From assembly GCA_019751575.1 (NCBI GenBank), contig JAIENF010000073.1, positions 1-10,226 of the forward strand: 10,226 nucleotides of DNA, read 5' to 3'. This DNA comes from Burkholderiales bacterium (GTDB lineage: Bacteria > Pseudomonadota > Gammaproteobacteria > Burkholderiales > CAIKXV01). The position numbers were made by a program, and so were the translations under genes. Below the pieces are notes generated by a model. The model saw nothing but the letters and a program-made list of their open reading frames with translations. It ran no database searches and was not told where the DNA came from. Of this stretch, positions 1 to 6,489 are shown piece by piece (positions within the stretch are counted from its first letter, which is position 1; every line of letters begins with the position of its first letter).

Positions 1-125
1 GCATGGACCGCCTCGGCTGGCGGCTGCATGCGCTGCCCGTCGGCTGGGACGTCGACCGGCCGGAAGACCTCGACCGGCTGCGCGCCATCGCGCCGGAACT
101 GTTCGACACACTGGATATCCGATGA
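1..125 (+). CDS. C-terminal end of a DUF2064/TIGR04282-type glycosyltransferase (partial)
   Basis: Only the last 40 or so codons are present; the reading frame enters from the left edge (codons in phase with base 3) and stops with TGA at 123-125. The tail carries the phrase WDVDRPEDLDRL followed by an acidic, leucine-rich end. This matches the usual end of the small GT-A-like transferases of family DUF2064, also described as 'transferase 1, rSAM/selenodomain-associated' (TIGR04282), where a D-[VI]-D-x-P-E-D-L motif closes the nucleotide-sugar-binding fold. The catalytic N-terminal part lies outside the window, so activity cannot be judged. The ATG at 3-5 is simply an internal Met and not a credible start. 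The stop overlaps the next start by four bases (ATGA), so the two genes are probably translationally coupled. A related nucleotidyltransferase with a similar terminal motif is the main alternative. Confidence 0.62.
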   Translation, partial: MDRLGWRLHALPVGWDVDRPEDLDRLRAIAPELFDTLDIR

Positions 126-919
126 CCCCGCCCGACCCGACGCATCGCAAGGCAGCTTGCGACGCAACCTTCGCCCGGCTGGCCCTGTTCGCCTTCTGCG
201 TCGCCCTCTCGGTCGCGGATCACGCGCGGGCCCGGGCGCCAGCGCCGGCCGCGAAGGAGCCCCCGGCGGCCGTCGAGGTCGGCCGCTTTTCCGCCGAGCG
301 CGAGGGGGCTGGATCACCCGCCGGATGGAAGCCGCTGACCTTCCGCAACATCGAGCGGCATACCCGCTATTCGCTGGTGCGCGAGGGCGGGAACACCGTG
401 CTGCGCGCCGACGCCGAAGCCTCCGCCTCCGGCCTGGTGCGCGAGCAGACGATCGACCTGAAGGAGTTCCCGATCATCGAATGGCGCTGGAAGGCCGGCA
501 ACGTGCTGTCGAAGGCCGACGTGAAGACCAAGGCCGGCGACGACTATCCGGTACGCCTGTACATCACCTTCGCCCATGACGCGAACTCGATCTCGCTCGC
601 CGACCGTGCGGCGCGCGCGATCTACGGGCAGCTGCCGCCGCGCGCCGCGATCAACTACATCTGGGACACGCGGTCGCCGGTCGGCACGACCGTCCCGAAT
701 GCCTACACCGACCGCGTCCGGATGATCGTGGTCGAGAGCGGCAGCGCACGCGTGGGCGAGTGGATCACCTACCGCCGCAACCTCGCAGAGGACTTCCGCA
801 AGGCGTTCGGCTACGACGCGCCGCTGGTGTCGGGCATCGCCGTGATGACCGACACCGACAACACGGGGGAGAAGGCGACGGCGTGGTTCGGCGACATCCG
901 CTTCATCGCGCAACGGTGA
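122..919 (+). CDS. DUF3047 domain secreted/periplasmic protein
   Basis: A 265-residue protein. Residues 1-19 form a polar, basic n-region, about 20-32 are hydrophobic, and a small-residue stretch around ARARAPA (36-42) could be a signal peptidase I site, so export to the periplasm is likely. The mature part fits DUF3047: a beta-rich protein with WRWK at 121-124, YIWDTR at 179-184 and the block VMTDTDNTGEKA (241-252) followed by WFGDIRF. This WRW / WD / TDTDNTGE / GDI series is the family signature as I recall it. The family has no assigned biochemical role; the fold resembles carbohydrate-binding or beta-sandwich modules, but that is inference. The start is the ATG overlapping the upstream stop; it has no clear Shine-Dalgarno, consistent with coupled translation. 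It sits between a glycosyltransferase and a flavoprotein in a tight operon, so an envelope or small-molecule pathway is possible. Confidence 0.82.
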   Translation: MTPPDPTHRKAACDATFARLALFAFCVALSVADHARARAPAPAAKEPPAAVEVGRFSAEREGAGSPAGWKPLTFRNIERHTRYSLVREGGNTVLRADAEASASGLVREQTIDLKEFPIIEWRWKAGNVLSKADVKTKAGDDYPVRLYITFAHDANSISLADRAARAIYGQLPPRAAINYIWDTRSPVGTTVPNAYTDRVRMIVVESGSARVGEWITYRRNLAEDFRKAFGYDAPLVSGIAVMTDTDNTGEKATAWFGDIRFIAQR

Positions 920-923
920 AAAC

Positions 924-2102
924 TTGACCTCGCGCCGCCGGCTGGTCCTGCTCGGGGGAGGGCACAGCCACCTGCCGGTGATCGTGGCCGCGCATGGATG
1001 GCACGACAGGGTCGACGTGACGCTGGTCAGCCCCGATGCGCAGACGGCGTACTCGGGGATGGTCCCGGGCGTGATCGCCGGCCATTACCGGGCGCAGGAA
1101 TGCCTGATCGACATCGAACGGCTCGCAGGCCGATCGGGTGTCCGGTTCGTGCAGGCCGCGGCCGTCGGGCTGGATCCCGTGCAGCAGACGATCCAGCTCG
1201 GGGACGGCGCGGTGCTGCCCTACGACGTCGCTTCGATCGACGTCGGCGCCACGCCCCATCTGGCGCCCGCACTCGCCGATGCCGTCGACACCGGCCATTG
1301 CGGCAGCATGACGGTCGCGCCGTGCAAGCCGTTCCCGATGCTGATCGACCGGCTCGACCACTTCATCGCCGAGCATGACGCGCGGCCGCGGCCGGTCGAC
1401 CTTTGCGTGGTGGGCGCCGGGCTCGCAGGCATCGAGGTGTCCCTCGCACTGGCCTTCCGGATGCGCCGCCACGCCGAGGCGAGGGTCAACCTGCTGTGCG
1501 GCGACGAGCGGCTGATGCCCGCCGCGCCGCGGCGGGTGGGCGCTGCGCTGGAACGCGCCTGCGCCGACCGCGGCGTGACGCTGTTGCGGGACACCCGCAT
1601 CGAATCGGTGGAACCGGGCGCGCTGGTCACCGGCAACGGCCGCCGGATCCCTGCCGACCTCGCGCTGTTCGCGACCGGGGCCACGGCGCCAGCCTGGCTT
1701 CAGGGCAGCGGCCTCGCGCTGGATCCACGGGGCTTCATCGCCGTCGAGCCGACGCTTGCCAGCGTGTCGCATCCCTCGGTGTTCGCCGCAGGAGACTGCG
1801 CGTCCGTGCTGCAGCACCCGCGACCGAAGGCGGGCGTCCATGCGGTGCGCCAGGGACCGCCGCTCGCCGGGAACCTGTACCGGTGCATTGCTGGCGAGGC
1901 ACCGGTCCCGTTCATCCCGCAACGCGAGGCCCTCGCCCTGGCGGCACTCGGCCCACGCAGCGCGATCGCCATCCGCAACGGGATCGCGATCGGCGGCCCG
2001 GCGAGCCGGGACTACCTGGGCACCGCGCTGGCCGACGCGCTCGCCCGCCGTCTCTGGCGGTGGAAGGACCGGATCGATCGGGCCTTCGTCGGTCGTTTCT
2101 GA
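924..2102 (+). CDS. SelD-associated FAD/NAD(P)-dependent oxidoreductase (TIGR03169-like, stand-alone)
   Basis: A 392-residue two-dinucleotide-domain flavoprotein related to type II NADH dehydrogenases. Residues 6-16 (LVLLGGGHSHL region) form the N-terminal FAD-binding beta-alpha-beta motif, with the characteristic GGGHSH. GAGLAGIE at 164-171 is the second Rossmann motif for NAD(P)H. FAAGDCA at 287-293 is the ATGD-type flavin ribityl contact. The PKAGVHAVRQGPPLA stretch (301-315) and the end WRWKDRIDRAFVGRF match the family in which this domain is fused to the N-terminus of SelD (selenophosphate synthetase). Here the chain ends after the oxidoreductase, with no SelD domain. Substrate and electron acceptor are unknown. 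The start is a TTG at 924 with a weak GGTGAA upstream; it is favoured because the FAD motif begins only five residues later. It lies four bases after the DUF3047 stop, hence the same operon. A generic NDH-2-like enzyme is the alternative. Confidence 0.8.
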   Translation: MTSRRRLVLLGGGHSHLPVIVAAHGWHDRVDVTLVSPDAQTAYSGMVPGVIAGHYRAQECLIDIERLAGRSGVRFVQAAAVGLDPVQQTIQLGDGAVLPYDVASIDVGATPHLAPALADAVDTGHCGSMTVAPCKPFPMLIDRLDHFIAEHDARPRPVDLCVVGAGLAGIEVSLALAFRMRRHAEARVNLLCGDERLMPAAPRRVGAALERACADRGVTLLRDTRIESVEPGALVTGNGRRIPADLALFATGATAPAWLQGSGLALDPRGFIAVEPTLASVSHPSVFAAGDCASVLQHPRPKAGVHAVRQGPPLAGNLYRCIAGEAPVPFIPQREALALAALGPRSAIAIRNGIAIGGPASRDYLGTALADALARRLWRWKDRIDRAFVGRF

Positions 2103-2128
2103 AGACGGCTTGGCGACCTCCCGCCCGC

Positions 2129-3295
2129 TCAGCCCGCCGCCTGCAACCCCTCGACCAGCCGCCCGATCGCCTCGACCACCTCGCCGCGGGTGATCGCGCC
2201 ATACGACACCCGCAGCAGGCAAGGATCGTCCACGCCGAACGCCATCCCCGGGAGCACCGCGACCCGATGCTCCGCGATCAGCCGCATCGCCAGCGCGAGC
2301 GAATCCTGAGGCTGCGCGAGCCGCAGCAGGCAGTAGAAGGCACCCCGCGTGCGCGGCACGACGACCTCCGGTGCCAGGGGCGCCAGCGCGGCCAGCACCG
2401 CCTCGCGCACCTCGGTCAGCACCGCGATGCGCGGCATGCACCAGTCGCGCCCTTCGGCCAGCGCGGCGGTCGCGGCCAGCTGCGACACCACCGGCGGGCA
2501 GATCAGGTTGGTGTCCTGGATCTTCGCGATCGCCGGATAGAGGTGCGCCGGGATCACCATGTAGCCGACGCGCCAGCTGGCGAAGCCATAGGCCTTGGAC
2601 AGCGAATACAGCGAGACGGTATGCGCGCCCGCGCCCGGCAGCGACCCGGGCGAGAACGGCGCGTCGCCCGCGTGCACGAAGTACTCGTAGGCTTCGTCGC
2701 TCACATGGTAGAGGCCACGGCGGGCACACAGCGCGTTCACCGCGACCAGCGATTCGCGCGAGTACACGGCGCCGGTCGGGTTGTTCGGCGACACGGTGAC
2801 GATCGCCCGGGTGCGTGGCGTGATCGCACGCTCGATCGCGTCGACGTCGAGCTGGTAGTCGGCATCGGTCGGCACGCCGATCGCCACGCCGCCGACCAGC
2901 GTCACCGCCATCTGCTGGTTGAAGTACCACGGCAGCGGCAGTATCACCTCGCTGCCCGGATCGAGGATCGCCATCATCAGGTCGAGGAAGGCCATGTTTC
3001 CGCCGGCGGTGACCACCACCCGCTGGCCGGCATCGACCCGGATGCCGTTGTCCGCGGCCAGCTTGGCGGCGATCGCCTCGATCAGCGCATCGGTGCCATG
3101 CACGGCCTGGTACCTGTTCAGCGCCGCATCGCGCCCGAGCGCACCGACGGCCTCGAACACCGACGCCGGCGGCGGGTAGTACACCACGCCCTGCCCGAGC
3201 GACAGCGTACCCGGATGCTCGCGGATCGCCTGCGCGATGGCCGGGATGATCGGCGCCTGCACCGCCAGCGCACGCTGCGACACCGGAAGTTCCAT
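2129..3295 (-). CDS. PLP-dependent aminotransferase, class I/II fold
   Basis: A 388-residue fold-type I aminotransferase, presumably cytosolic, moving an amino group between an amino acid and a 2-oxo acid through pyridoxal phosphate. Visible landmarks: LGQGVVYYPPP (33-43) near the substrate entry; TAGGN (96-100) for the phosphate loop; PWYF (122-125) for the ring-stacking aromatic; SPNNPTG (169-175) with the cofactor-contacting Asn; SDEAYE (199-204) with Asp200 for the pyridine nitrogen; SLSKAYG (231-237) with Lys234 as the Schiff-base lysine; and LRVSYG with Arg362 for the substrate carboxylate. All catalytic residues look intact and the length is normal. The Met at 3295 is chosen because the family N-terminus (SQRALAVQAPIIP) begins just after it; longer versions run back into the upstream transporter gene. 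No strong Shine-Dalgarno precedes it. It is the last gene of the ffh unit. Substrate specificity cannot be read from sequence. Confidence 0.88.
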   Translation of the reverse strand: MELPVSQRALAVQAPIIPAIAQAIREHPGTLSLGQGVVYYPPPASVFEAVGALGRDAALNRYQAVHGTDALIEAIAAKLAADNGIRVDAGQRVVVTAGGNMAFLDLMMAILDPGSEVILPLPWYFNQQMAVTLVGGVAIGVPTDADYQLDVDAIERAITPRTRAIVTVSPNNPTGAVYSRESLVAVNALCARRGLYHVSDEAYEYFVHAGDAPFSPGSLPGAGAHTVSLYSLSKAYGFASWRVGYMVIPAHLYPAIAKIQDTNLICPPVVSQLAATAALAEGRDWCMPRIAVLTEVREAVLAALAPLAPEVVVPRTRGAFYCLLRLAQPQDSLALAMRLIAEHRVAVLPGMAFGVDDPCLLRVSYGAITRGEVVEAIGRLVEGLQAAG

Positions 3296-3303
3296 GCGCG
3301 GGG

Positions 3304-4050
3304 TCAGGTCTTGAGTGTGAAGGGGTTGAAGTCGGTCCTGCGGTCGTAGTAGTCCTCGTGCTCGACCCGCTTCAACCACTTCACCACGCGATAGGTGACC
3401 GGCAGCGCGACGACCTCCCAGCCCACCTTCAACAGGTAGTTCGCGCCCATCACCGCCAGCAGCAGTTCATTCGACCAGACGCCGTAGAAGGCGACCGGGT
3501 AGAAGATCAACGTATCGACGCCCTGGCCGACGCCGGTCGAGCCGAGCATGCGTGCCCACAGCCCGCGGCCCTGCATCCGCACCTTCATCCGCGCCAGCAC
3601 GTAGGCATTGACGAACTCACCCGCCCAGAACGCGATCAGCGAAGCGACGACGATGCGTGGCGTGGCGCCGAAGATGGCCTCGTAGGCGGGCTGGTTGGTC
3701 CATCCCGCAGCCGGTGGCAGTTGCACCACCACCCACGCCATGAACGACGCGAAGGCGAGCGCGGCGAAGCCGGCCCAGACCACGCGCCGCGCCCGCGCAT
3801 AGCCATAGACCTCGGTCAGGATGTCGCCGAACACATACGAGATCGGGAAGAACAGCACGCCCGCCCCGAAGGCGAAGGTGCCGATCAGCGGCAGGTCGAG
3901 TTCGGCCACCTTGGCGGGCCCGATCAGGTTCGAGCAGAGCAGCACGCAGACAAACCCGGCCATCACCAGGTCGTAGTAGCGATAGCTGCGTTGGCCGCCC
4001 CCCGCTTCCGGCCCTTCGCCGCCAGGCTGCTGCGCCGGCGGCGCGCTCAT
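3304..4050 (-). CDS. yhhQ: Queuosine precursor transporter, YhhQ/VUT family
   Basis: A 248-residue inner-membrane protein of the VUT family (Pfam Vut_1), whose E. coli member YhhQ imports the queuosine precursors preQ0/preQ1 used to modify the wobble base of GUN tRNAs. A hydrophilic Gly/Pro/Gln-rich head (1-22) is followed by about six membrane segments (roughly 27-45, 52-72, 88-111, 132-152, 177-195, 196-222). Family signatures are FPISYVFGDILTEVYGYAR (68-86) and STGVGQGVDTLIFYPVAFYG (171-190). The charged C-terminus contains HEDYYDRRTDFNPF. The ATG overlaps the ffh stop in an ATGA arrangement, so translation is probably coupled to ffh. The aminotransferase follows eight bases after its stop. 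Older annotations call this family an 'integral membrane protein' or 'vitamin uptake transporter'; the queuosine role here rests on homology. Confidence 0.9.
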   Translation of the reverse strand: MSAPPAQQPGGEGPEAGGGQRSYRYYDLVMAGFVCVLLCSNLIGPAKVAELDLPLIGTFAFGAGVLFFPISYVFGDILTEVYGYARARRVVWAGFAALAFASFMAWVVVQLPPAAGWTNQPAYEAIFGATPRIVVASLIAFWAGEFVNAYVLARMKVRMQGRGLWARMLGSTGVGQGVDTLIFYPVAFYGVWSNELLLAVMGANYLLKVGWEVVALPVTYRVVKWLKRVEHEDYYDRRTDFNPFTLKT

Positions 4051-5393
4051 CGCATGCCCGGCAGCATGCCCTTCATGCCGCGCATCATCTTCGCCATGCC
4101 GCCCTTGCTGACCATCTTCATCATCTTCTGCGCCGACTCGAACTGGTTCAGCAGCTGGTTCACCTGCTGCACGCTGACGCCCGCACCGGCCGCGATGCGC
4201 CGCTTGCGCGAGGCCTTCAGGAGCTCGGGCTTCGCCCGCTCGGCAGGCGTCATCGACAGGATGATCGCTTCCTGGCGCAGGATCATCTTGTCGTCGACCT
4301 TGGCACCCTGGGCCATCTTCGCGAGGTCGCCGGGCAGCTTGTCGAGCAGCGAGGTCAGGCCACCCATCTTCTTCATCTGGCCGATCTGCTGGCGGAAGTC
4401 TTCCAGGTCGAAGCCCTTGCCGGACTTCATCTTCTGCGCGAACTTCTGCGCCTCGGCGACGTCGACGTTCTTCTGCGCGTCCTCGATCAGCGACAGCACG
4501 TCGCCCATGCCGAGGATGCGCGAGGCCATGCGCTCGGGGTGGAACGCCTCGAGGCCGGCCAGCTTTTCGCCGACGCCGACGAACTTGATCGGCTTGCCGG
4601 TGACGGCGCGCACCGACAGCGCCGCGCCGCCGCGGGAATCGCCATCGAGCTTGGTCAGGATGACGCCGGTCAGCGGCAGCGCCTCGCCGAACGCACGCGC
4701 GACGTTCACCGCGTCCTGGCCCTGCATCGCGTCGACCACGAACAACGTCTCGACCGGCGTGACCGCGGCATGCAGCGCGCGGATCTCGTCCATCATCGCC
4801 TCGTCGATCGACAGGCGGCCGGCGGTGTCGACGATCAGCACGTCGAAGTAGTGGCGCTTCGCATGGTCGAGCGCGCCCAGCGCGATGTCGACCGGCTTCG
4901 CGTCGGCCGGCGCCTCGTAGAATCCTGCCTCGACCTGCTTCGCCAGCGTGCGCAGCTGCTCGATCGCCGCCGGGCGATAGACGTCGGCCGAGCAGAGCAG
5001 CACCTTCTTCTTCTGCGACAGCAGCAGCTTTGCCAGCTTGCCCGACGACGTGGTCTTGCCCGAACCCTGGAGGCCGGCCATCAGCAGCACGGCGGGCGGC
5101 TGTACCGCGAGGTCGAGCCCGACGCCGGCCTCGCCCATCAGCGCGACCAGTTCGCGATGGACGATGCCGACCACCGCCTGGCCGGGGGTCAGGCTGGTCA
5201 TCACGTCCTGGCCGAGGGCCTTCTCGCGCACCCGCGCGATGAAGTCCTTCGCGACCGGCAGCGCGACGTCGGCATCCAGCAGCGCCAGCCGCACCTCGCG
5301 CAGCGCATCGGCGATGTTCGACTCGGTGATCCTCGCCTCGCCTTTCAGCGACTTGACGACCCGGGACAGCCTTTCGGTCAGGGATTCGAGCAT
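4047..5393 (-). CDS. ffh: Signal recognition particle protein Ffh (SRP54 GTPase)
   Basis: This 448-residue protein is the protein subunit of the bacterial signal recognition particle. It binds 4.5S RNA and signal sequences of nascent inner-membrane proteins and docks with FtsY. Residues 1-90 are the helical N domain. The G domain has the P-loop GLQGSGKTT (107-115), DVYRPAA (137-143), DTAGR (189-193), TKLDGDSRGGAALS (247-260) and GVGEK (273-277). The M domain runs from about 327, with the RNA-binding helix-turn-helix around SRKRRIAAGAGVSVQQVNQL (395-414), and ends in a Met/Lys/Gly-rich tail (MMKMVSKGGMAKMMRGMKGMLPGMR region). Length and motifs are complete. The start at 5393 has a perfect AGGAGG four bases upstream. 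It is the first gene of a minus-strand unit with yhhQ and the aminotransferase, divergent from ypjD. Confidence 0.98.
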   Translation of the reverse strand: MLESLTERLSRVVKSLKGEARITESNIADALREVRLALLDADVALPVAKDFIARVREKALGQDVMTSLTPGQAVVGIVHRELVALMGEAGVGLDLAVQPPAVLLMAGLQGSGKTTSSGKLAKLLLSQKKKVLLCSADVYRPAAIEQLRTLAKQVEAGFYEAPADAKPVDIALGALDHAKRHYFDVLIVDTAGRLSIDEAMMDEIRALHAAVTPVETLFVVDAMQGQDAVNVARAFGEALPLTGVILTKLDGDSRGGAALSVRAVTGKPIKFVGVGEKLAGLEAFHPERMASRILGMGDVLSLIEDAQKNVDVAEAQKFAQKMKSGKGFDLEDFRQQIGQMKKMGGLTSLLDKLPGDLAKMAQGAKVDDKMILRQEAIILSMTPAERAKPELLKASRKRRIAAGAGVSVQQVNQLLNQFESAQKMMKMVSKGGMAKMMRGMKGMLPGMR

Positions 5394-5397
5394 CGTG

Positions 5398-5403
5398 CCT
5401 CCT
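5398..5403 (-). promoter_or_regulatory. Strong Shine-Dalgarno of ffh
   Basis: The minus strand reads AGGAGG here, four bases ahead of the ffh ATG (5393). It is the only consensus-perfect ribosome binding site I found in the window and fixes the ffh start. The two downstream genes of the unit lack a comparable site and probably rely on coupled translation. Confidence 0.85.
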
Positions 5404-5486
5404 GCGGCCCGGACCGGCGCCGCAGCCGGCCTCCGGGGCGGCGGACCGCGCGGCCATCGACCGGCGTTGCCGCCACCCTGTGCGGG

Positions 5487-5522
5487 GTAGTGCCCGGAGT
5501 GGTGCCCGGGGTGTTGCCGACA
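5487..5522. repeat. Three-unit 12-base tandem repeat in the ffh/ypjD divergent region
   Basis: Consecutive 12-base units read GTAGTGCCCGGA (5487-5498), GTGGTGCCCGGG (5499-5510) and the degenerate GTGTTGCCGACA (5511-5522). The first two differ at two positions; the third keeps the GTG-TGCC core. A further TGCCGAC recurs at 5529-5535. The block lies about 95 bases upstream of ffh and 43 bases upstream of ypjD, outside any accepted gene. It may be a set of protein-binding half sites or simply a replication-slippage product; the sequence alone does not decide. Confidence 0.6.
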
Positions 5523-5551
5523 GGTGGCTGCCGACGCGAAAGGTCGTTCGT

Positions 5552-5580
5552 GTAGACTCGAATCATGTCCGGAAGTCTAC
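5552..5580. promoter_or_regulatory. Inverted repeat spanning the ypjD start codon (candidate operator)
   Basis: GTAGACT (5552-5558) and AGTCTAC (5574-5580) are perfect 7-base inverted copies separated by 15 bases, with the centre on the ypjD start codon. Each arm contains TAGACT. The left arm lies where a -10 box would be for a plus-strand transcript. On the minus strand, the right arm (TAGACT, 5579-5574) is 17 bases ahead of TCTACA (5556-5551), a weak -35/-10 spacing for ffh. The element could be a shared operator, overlapping promoters, or an RNA hairpin masking the start codon. It is recognised by symmetry only. Confidence 0.4.
5553..5558 (+). promoter_or_regulatory. Possible -10 box of ypjD giving a leaderless transcript
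   Basis: TAGACT, preceded by TG at 5551-5552, lies six bases before the ATG at 5565. Transcription would then begin at or next to the A of the start codon, and no Shine-Dalgarno is visible between 5540 and 5564, which agrees with a leaderless message. No good -35 hexamer is present 16-18 bases upstream (5529-5536), so the call is tentative. Confidence 0.3.
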
Positions 5581-6422
5581 CGTATCTGTTGAGCGCGCTA
5601 GCCTATGGCGCATTCGCCGCATACCTCGGTCAACGGTTGACCCGCCGGCGCGCGCCCCGACCACAGCCGTCGGGTGGCCAGATGATCGAACTGCCCACCC
5701 GATGGCACCCTGCCTGGGGTGAACAGGCGATCGTCGCGGCGATCGTGCTGCTGCATGCCTGGAGCGTCGGGCTGGCCGTGTTCCGCGACGGCAAGGTGTT
5801 CCTCGGGGTCGGGGTCGCGATGTCGGCGATCGTCATGGTCACCGTGATCATCCACTGGCTCGGAAACTTCTTCTACAACCTGCGCGGACTGCAGCTGCTG
5901 GTGTTTCCGGTAGCCGCCGTGTGCGCGCTGGCCCCGGCCGTGCCGGGCACCGACCATCCGATGCCGAACGCCGGGGTGGCGATGCTCACTGCGCACGTGA
6001 TTGTCGCGCTGCTTGCATACGGCCTGCTGACCATCGCGGCACTGCACGCGCTGCTGCTGTCCGCGCTCGACCGCAAGTTGCGCACCGGCGCACTGCCGCC
6101 CGTCCTCGCCGGCCTGCCGCCGTTGCTGACGATGGAAACCATGCTGTTCCGGATCATCGTCGCCGGCTTCGTGCTGCTGTCGGCGACCGTGCTCAGCGGG
6201 CTGCTGTTCTCGGAAGAACTGTTCGGGATGCCGCTGACCTTCACCCACAAGAATGTGTTCACGCTGATCTCCTGGACGATCTTCGCGGCCCTGCTGGTCG
6301 GGCGCTTCCTGTTCGGGTGGCGCGGTCGCATCGCGCTGCGCTGGACCCTCTGGGGATTCGGAGTGCTGCTGGTCGCCTACCTCGGCACGCGGGTGGTCGT
6401 CGAGGTGTTGCTGGGCCGCTGA
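5565..6422 (+). CDS. ypjD: CcsA/CcmC-like inner-membrane protein YpjD (CorE homologue)
   Basis: A 285-residue polytopic membrane protein with about eight hydrophobic segments (near 5-22, 54-73, 77-97, 108-124, 139-165, 194-214, 230-251 and 260-280). It fits the cytochrome c assembly family of Pfam (CcmC/CcsA type), and gene order identifies the YpjD branch: divergent from ffh and followed by a corB-like gene, as in E. coli. His144 (LTAHV) and His228 in THKNVFTLISW are in the positions of conserved histidines of the superfamily. The tryptophan-rich haem-handling motif of true CcsA/CcmC is not apparent and no ResB/CcsB or thioredoxin partner is nearby, so a direct role in cytochrome c maturation should not be assumed. 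In Salmonella the equivalent gene has been called corE and linked to cobalt/magnesium phenotypes. The ATG at 5565 is used; no ribosome binding site is seen. Confidence 0.85.
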   Translation: MSGSLPYLLSALAYGAFAAYLGQRLTRRRAPRPQPSGGQMIELPTRWHPAWGEQAIVAAIVLLHAWSVGLAVFRDGKVFLGVGVAMSAIVMVTVIIHWLGNFFYNLRGLQLLVFPVAAVCALAPAVPGTDHPMPNAGVAMLTAHVIVALLAYGLLTIAALHALLLSALDRKLRTGALPPVLAGLPPLLTMETMLFRIIVAGFVLLSATVLSGLLFSEELFGMPLTFTHKNVFTLISWTIFAALLVGRFLFGWRGRIALRWTLWGFGVLLVAYLGTRVVVEVLLGR

Positions 6423-6423
6423 A

Positions 6424-6443
6424 CCGGGCACGCGCCCGCCCGG
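6424..6443 (+). other. GC-rich hairpin between ypjD and corB
   Basis: CCGGGC (6424-6429) and GCCCGG (6438-6443) can pair over an 8-base loop, starting two bases after the ypjD stop. No T-run follows, so it is not a standard intrinsic terminator. It may stabilise the upstream message or cause a pause. The remaining intercistronic bases up to 6489 show no convincing promoter, and the two genes are probably co-transcribed. Confidence 0.3.
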
Positions 6444-6489
6444 GCGCCGTCCGTCAAACTGACCGTTCCATTACACGCCCCGGTGGCCC

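Noticed and set aside
2103..2128. Possible bidirectional terminator between the converging stop codons
   Set aside because: Only a 4-base GGCG/CGCC stem over a 6-base loop can be drawn and there is no T-run in either direction. Nothing convincing is present in this 26-base gap.
903..2930. Long minus-strand open frame (675 codons) opposite the flavoprotein gene and running into the aminotransferase region
   Set aside because: Its translation is Arg/Ala/Gly/Asp-rich without family motifs and it overlaps two well-supported genes. Such frames arise from scarcity of stop codons in GC-rich DNA.
1403..3349. Long plus-strand open frame (648 codons) antisense to the aminotransferase
   Set aside because: Low-complexity Arg/His/Gln/Asp-rich translation with no recognisable domain; it is the complement of a clear aminotransferase.
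3304..5457. 717-codon minus-strand open frame that could suggest an N-terminally extended transporter
   Set aside because: The first two thirds are an off-frame reading of ffh. The family domain begins at the ATG at 4050, right at the ffh stop.
5404..5480. GC-rich self-complementary patches in the ffh leader as a riboswitch
   Set aside because: Several short GC stems can be drawn, but no conserved aptamer pattern is recognisable and such pairing is expected at this base composition.
4539..5555. 338-codon plus-strand open frame opposite ffh and through the intergenic region
   Set aside because: Arg/Gln/Asp/Leu-rich shadow of ffh; the repeated GVVPGVVPGV near its end only reflects the 12-base DNA repeat.
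5565..6422. Annotating ypjD as a cytochrome c maturation gene
   Set aside because: The superfamily match is real, but the haem-handling tryptophan motif and ccs/ccm partner genes are not seen, and gene order identifies the YpjD/CorE branch.
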